Below are positions 60,965-64,000 of a DNA stretch of 64,000 bases, one piece after another. The stretch covers positions 124,001 through 188,000 of the forward strand of contig NZ_AP025146.1 of the NCBI RefSeq assembly GCF_019977755.1. Direction: 5' to 3'. The stretch's first letter is position 1, and each line of letters begins with the position of its first letter. The translations under genes were made by a program, and so were the position numbers. The notes under the pieces were generated by a model that saw only the letters and a list, made by a program, of their open reading frames with translations, made no database searches and had not been told where the DNA came from. Origin of the DNA: Vibrio penaeicida. Lineage in GTDB: Bacteria; Pseudomonadota; Gammaproteobacteria; Enterobacterales; Vibrionaceae.

Positions 60965-61327
60965 ATGAGCAAGATGTTCAATGAGAAAATCGCAGGAATG
61001 ACTAATAAATTGCGTAGTTATTTCTTAGAGCTAAAAGAAAAGTTTGAAGAAGAGAACTGGCAAAGAATCGTTAAAAGCTGGGTCACTTCGTTCAATGGAA
61101 AAATTGAAAGAGATGTATTCAAGAAAAAGCATGAGCAAGCAGACGTGAAACTGGCGAAAGAAGAGTCAACTAGCAATCTAATTTGCCTACCTACTTCCTC
61201 AAGGCCCGAAACGACACCCTTACATGAAAGCACTCTCAGGGTCAGCGGAATGAAATTTCGCAATCGTTCAGGAATCGCTGCTGTATTCGACAAAGTAAAG
61301 ACTGAAACGGAGGCATCAAATGATTAA
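60965..61327 (+). CDS. Hypothetical 120-aa protein
   Basis: Basic protein beginning MSKMFNEKIAGMTNKLRSY, with a long amphipathic helix (about 15-60). The start is set by GGCAACTGAGGT. Its stop overlaps the next ATG by eight bases. First of three plus genes that end with the sliding clamp. Confidence 0.55.
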   Translation: MSKMFNEKIAGMTNKLRSYFLELKEKFEEENWQRIVKSWVTSFNGKIERDVFKKKHEQADVKLAKEESTSNLICLPTSSRPETTPLHESTLRVSGMKFRNRSGIAAVFDKVKTETEASND

Positions 61328-61967
61328 GAAGTTCACCATATTGTTACTCATATTCATTTGGTCGTTGTTTTACGTTTCAGCCAATATCCCTAGTGTGTTA
61401 TCGACACCAGAGCATGTCGTATTTACTCACATCAACAAACTGACAAAGTTCTATGCACTCAACAGTGACTACAAAGAAATATTACTACGGACTAAGTCAG
61501 CGATCTCAAATCGCGAGTGTAAAGAAGCCGGTAAACTGGACTATTGCGATGTTAAAGTGAAGTTCATCGGCCCACATCCGAGCGATCCTGCCAAATGGGT
61601 GCAGTACAATATCACAGCGTCATTGAAACAAACCAAGCACTTTGGGTGGGTGTTTGATAAACCTCTAGACGAGCGCGAGATTCTAAAAGTGGCCGGTAGC
61701 GTACCTTTAAAAGAGGCTTTGCAATTACCCGACACGATTGACACCCAACACGATAACTACTTCTGGGGTATCTCATTCTTAATTTCTTGGTTGATTTCAC
61801 CTCTTCTCTTCGTGTTTTACATAGCCTCCCTACTGATGAATAAAACACTGACCATATCCGCTGCAACGGGGTTATTTCAGTTACTTCTAGCAACTTACTT
61901 GAACACCTACATTTCAGGCTATCACTTCCACGAGTTTGAAATCTATCAGCGGATAATTGGGGGGTAG
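61320..61967 (+). CDS. Hypothetical membrane protein, 215 aa
   Basis: N-terminal membrane helix (about 5-22), a periplasmic domain with a Cys pair (NRECKEAGKLDYCDVKV), then two further helices (about 140-165 and 175-195). Coupled to the preceding gene by an eight-base overlap. Unknown function. Confidence 0.58.
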   Translation: MIKKFTILLLIFIWSLFYVSANIPSVLSTPEHVVFTHINKLTKFYALNSDYKEILLRTKSAISNRECKEAGKLDYCDVKVKFIGPHPSDPAKWVQYNITASLKQTKHFGWVFDKPLDEREILKVAGSVPLKEALQLPDTIDTQHDNYFWGISFLISWLISPLLFVFYIASLLMNKTLTISAATGLFQLLLATYLNTYISGYHFHEFEIYQRIIGG

Positions 61968-61972
61968 TAAAG

Positions 61973-63094
61973 ATGTTGATGAATGAGCCCTTTAATGATC
62001 TATTTTCAGTAGCAAAGAGTTTTGTGAAAGCTAATCAGCAGCTCTTAATGATTTACGATGAGCAAACAGGTGAAATCATTCTTCAATCAGAGAACTTTAC
62101 ATTGAAACAGCCGGCGAGAGGGGTTGTCTCTGGGGCTGGTTTTATCGTTGATGCTAGGAAGACACATCAAATAATCTCATCTTTATCGAGCCCATCAATC
62201 ACTACGGAAGTACTGGGTAACTGGGTCACTCTTTCAAATGGACAATCACGCTATAAAATCCAAAAACTGTCAGCGCGAAAACCTATACATGTAGAACAGA
62301 GCTTTGATTCGAACTTTTCACTAAGACCCGAAGATATTCGTGTTCTTGAGGGCATGAGCCGATGTGCAAATCAGCATGATTTTCGCCAGGCAATGCAGTC
62401 AGTCATTATAGAAAGTCGAGACAACTATTTGTCCTTCATAACCACTAACGGTCACGTATTGGTAGTTGGTGAAAGAGAGAATACTGGAAGTGTTTTTACT
62501 TCTCCCTTAGTTATGCCTAAACAGTTGCCAAGCGGAATGAACAGGATGATAGGTGATAGAGATGAACTTAACGTTCACATGAACCCTAATATCATTAAGT
62601 TAGAATCTGGGACTATGAGTGCTTATCTTTCTCGTTTATCTACAGCAGTTCCTAATTGGCGCCCTTTTCTTAGACTACCTTATGAATGCATGGGTTTAGC
62701 GCCTGAACAGCTGCAAAGACACTGCAAGCTAGCGATGAGTGTTGTTGATAAGGGTGAAACCCAAAACAAACTAACCATCCCAGTTAGAATGACCTCAATT
62801 CAAGAGACACTGGTCCTAGAGTTGACGTCAGACATTAAGCATTTTGACGAACTGTTAAGAGCAAAAATCGACAGCTCTAAAACGACTTCCTCGATCATTG
62901 ACATCGAAGCGCCTGGGTTATCTGAATTCACATTGGTCATAAACCCAATATATCTGAATGAAGCATTGACTCATTTGGAGTCTCAATCAAAGGGCGGTGA
63001 AATTGCCATTCATATAAATCGGAATGAACAGCTATTAAGGTTACAAAGCGACCAAAACCTAAATTACTTCATCAAAGTCAGATTAAAGCGCTGA
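61973..63094 (+). CDS. dnaN-like: DnaN-like sliding clamp
   Basis: A 373-residue homologue of the DNA polymerase III beta clamp, near the usual 366. Parallel segments include RYKIQKLSARKPIHVE (host RFSLSTLPA...P), SVIIESRDNYLSFITTNGHVLVV (in part; host ATDGHRLAV), IIKLESGTMSAYLSRL and AVPNWRPFLRLPY (host VDGRFPDYRRVLP), and the C-terminal YFIKVRLKR (host YVVMPMRL). The similarity is remote, but all three clamp domains seem to be represented. Together with the PriA homologue it suggests the element brings its own replication accessories. Confidence 0.72.
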   Translation: MLMNEPFNDLFSVAKSFVKANQQLLMIYDEQTGEIILQSENFTLKQPARGVVSGAGFIVDARKTHQIISSLSSPSITTEVLGNWVTLSNGQSRYKIQKLSARKPIHVEQSFDSNFSLRPEDIRVLEGMSRCANQHDFRQAMQSVIIESRDNYLSFITTNGHVLVVGERENTGSVFTSPLVMPKQLPSGMNRMIGDRDELNVHMNPNIIKLESGTMSAYLSRLSTAVPNWRPFLRLPYECMGLAPEQLQRHCKLAMSVVDKGETQNKLTIPVRMTSIQETLVLELTSDIKHFDELLRAKIDSSKTTSSIIDIEAPGLSEFTLVINPIYLNEALTHLESQSKGGEIAIHINRNEQLLRLQSDQNLNYFIKVRLKR

Positions 63095-63183
63095 CTCACT
63101 TCCTCAACATTTGAGTGTTTTTTAGGGGGAATTTTTTTAATCAATGTTTTCAACAACTTAAACGCAGCCAACAATGCAAAAAC

Positions 63184-63197
63184 TTTTCGCTTATTAG
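63184..63197 (+). promoter_or_regulatory. Element-wide motif (TTTTCGCTTATTAG)
   Basis: TTTTCGCTTATTAG, preceded by AGCCAACAATGCAAAAAC, in which CCAACA could be a -35 box at 17-base spacing from TTATTA. The start codon of the 62-aa peptide is 46 bases downstream. Confidence 0.62.
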
Positions 63198-63243
63198 TAG
63201 TGCCAGAGGCAAAGGCCATCATTTATTCGAAAAGGAAAACATT

Positions 63244-63432
63244 ATGAAGAAATCAAAACTAACACTCGTAGCTGCTGTTGTTGCAACAATCCTATCAGGC
63301 GCTTCAGTGGCCAATTCAGATAACTTTGAATACAAAGACCTTCAAGCACTTGATACTGCAAAGACACCTGCAGTAGAAATCTTAGATAAAACTGAAGAGT
63401 CAGTTTGGTCACGTCATCGTCGCCGCTTCTAA
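63244..63432 (+). CDS. Small exported protein, 62 aa
   Basis: Begins MKKSKLTLVAAVVATILSGA, a good signal peptide with cleavage near SVAN. The mature part, about 40 residues, is acidic but ends VWSRHRRRF. AAAGGAAAAC precedes the ATG. It has a clear element-type promoter. The basic aromatic tail is reminiscent of short secreted or membrane-active peptides, but function is unknown. Confidence 0.62.
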   Translation: MKKSKLTLVAAVVATILSGASVANSDNFEYKDLQALDTAKTPAVEILDKTEESVWSRHRRRF

Positions 63433-63439
63433 GTTACGG

Positions 63440-63469
63440 GAGCCCATCATGCTATACGCTGGTGGGCTC
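63440..63469 (+). terminator. Hairpin after the 62-aa gene
   Basis: GAGCCCA pairs with TGGGCTC around a 16-base loop; a weak terminator or a ribosome-site hairpin for the next gene. Confidence 0.35.
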
Positions 63470-63476
63470 AACATTT

Positions 63477-64000
63477 ATGTTCAAAATTTCCACAAAGTTA
63501 GAAAGATACTTAGATAAGGCGTTTACCGTCAATCTAGACAAAACGCATTTCTCTGATACTAATTGCACTCGTTTTGAAGAGAATATGTGCGGTATTCCTG
63601 CAAGGCTCTATCTGAACGAGGAGCTGTTTATTCAAACTCAAATGCAATACGGTCAACACATCGATGTGATTTACATCGAAGTAGCGCGGCACCAGCCTAG
63701 ACTTGAAGAGTATGTAACGAGAACTTCCCCATCTTACATCGGACAACGATATCTAATGGACGGTACATTAGGGCACTTTCAGCGTTTGTTTGATATGGAC
63801 TGCTTGGATCCAATACCACCTAGAAACATTATGGAACATGTTGATTCAGAGGATTTTGATGTTGTTTTACATGAACTTATGATTTGGAATCAGGAACATG
63901 TTGCTGAAATTGATTTATTTATTATGAAGAGCTTTACTACGTCACCCACTGCAATATTCGAGAGAGACTACGTAGGTCTGAGAGTAAAAATTGTAGACGG
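63477..64000 (+). CDS. Hypothetical protein (partial, runs off the window)
   Basis: An open frame of 174 codons from ATG at 63477 to the window end without a stop, beginning MFKISTKLERYLDKAFTVNL. No clear ribosome site; the upstream hairpin may matter. Codon use is like neighbouring genes, and a 70-codon minus-strand frame inside it is a shadow. No domain recognised so far. Confidence 0.55.
   Translation, partial: MFKISTKLERYLDKAFTVNLDKTHFSDTNCTRFEENMCGIPARLYLNEELFIQTQMQYGQHIDVIYIEVARHQPRLEEYVTRTSPSYIGQRYLMDGTLGHFQRLFDMDCLDPIPPRNIMEHVDSEDFDVVLHELMIWNQEHVAEIDLFIMKSFTTSPTAIFERDYVGLRVKIVD

Noticed and set aside
1..64000. CRISPR arrays, rRNA and tRNA genes, complete insertion sequences, integrase
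   Set aside because: None recognised by reading both strands; small RNA genes could still be missed without a covariance search.

Overview
The window looks like Vibrio or a close relative. The first 11 kb is a marine alginate-utilisation cluster of the kind described in Vibrio splendidus: PL17 and PL15 oligoalginate lyases with kdgF, kdgK and eda. The remaining 52 kb is a large conjugative or plasmid-like element encoding parts of an F-type (MPF-F) type IV secretion system. Species and replicon cannot be settled from the sequence alone, and no rRNA, tRNA, integrase or CRISPR array was recognised.

Region 1 (1-11.1 kb), alginate catabolism. Two adjacent PL17 oligoalginate lyases (one cut by the window edge) are divergent from kdgF-kdgK-eda. 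They are followed by a beta-hydroxyacid dehydrogenase, a YhcH/EbgC-like protein, a class I fructose-1,6-bisphosphatase, an SDR dehydrogenase and a PL15 oligoalginate lyase. Together they would cut oligomers to unsaturated monouronate, open it to DEHU, reduce it to KDG, phosphorylate it, cleave KDPG to pyruvate and glyceraldehyde-3-phosphate, and return carbon to gluconeogenesis. A palindrome of the form ATTGTANTACAAAT recurs in the promoter regions and is a likely shared operator.

Region 2 (about 11.4-24.7 kb), junction and accessory genes. A non-coding stretch leads into the element. Cargo includes an oligoribonuclease-like exonuclease, an SPFH/NfeD membrane operon, several unknown proteins and a 902-aa PHP-domain/SMC-like ATPase of the TrlF type, a possible defence protein.

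Region 3 (24.7-48.6 kb), transfer and maintenance. Minus-strand genes encode TraG, TraH, TraF, TraL, lipoproteins and a lytic transglycosylase. Plus-strand genes encode a ParM-like actin with a coupled small partner, a UvrD-like helicase, a PFL_4669-like/DUF4400-like ICE module and DsbA- and DsbC-like proteins.

Region 4 (48.6-53.7 kb) is a run of small plus-strand cargo genes, including a YfaE-like [2Fe-2S] ferredoxin and a CPBP membrane protease. It ends in the largest non-coding stretches of the element (53.7-55.1 kb).

Region 5 (55-64 kb) has minus-strand genes for a small outer-membrane protein, an NYN-nuclease/winged-helix protein, a thioredoxin-fold protein with a degraded active site and a full-length PriA homologue. 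Plus-strand genes follow for a DnaN-like sliding clamp and a small secreted peptide. The element therefore carries replication-restart, clamp, helicase and partition functions of its own.

The most striking feature is regulatory. A short directional motif, TTTTCGCTTNTA, lies some 30-60 bp upstream of at least fifteen transcription units, on both strands, throughout the element; I noticed only one isolated partial match in the alginate region. In one divergent promoter it forms a perfect 30-bp palindrome. A second leader, TTAACCCGCC about 20 bp before GGAGAAAACC, precedes three cargo genes. These look like two promoter or operator classes that tie the element's scattered operons into regulons.
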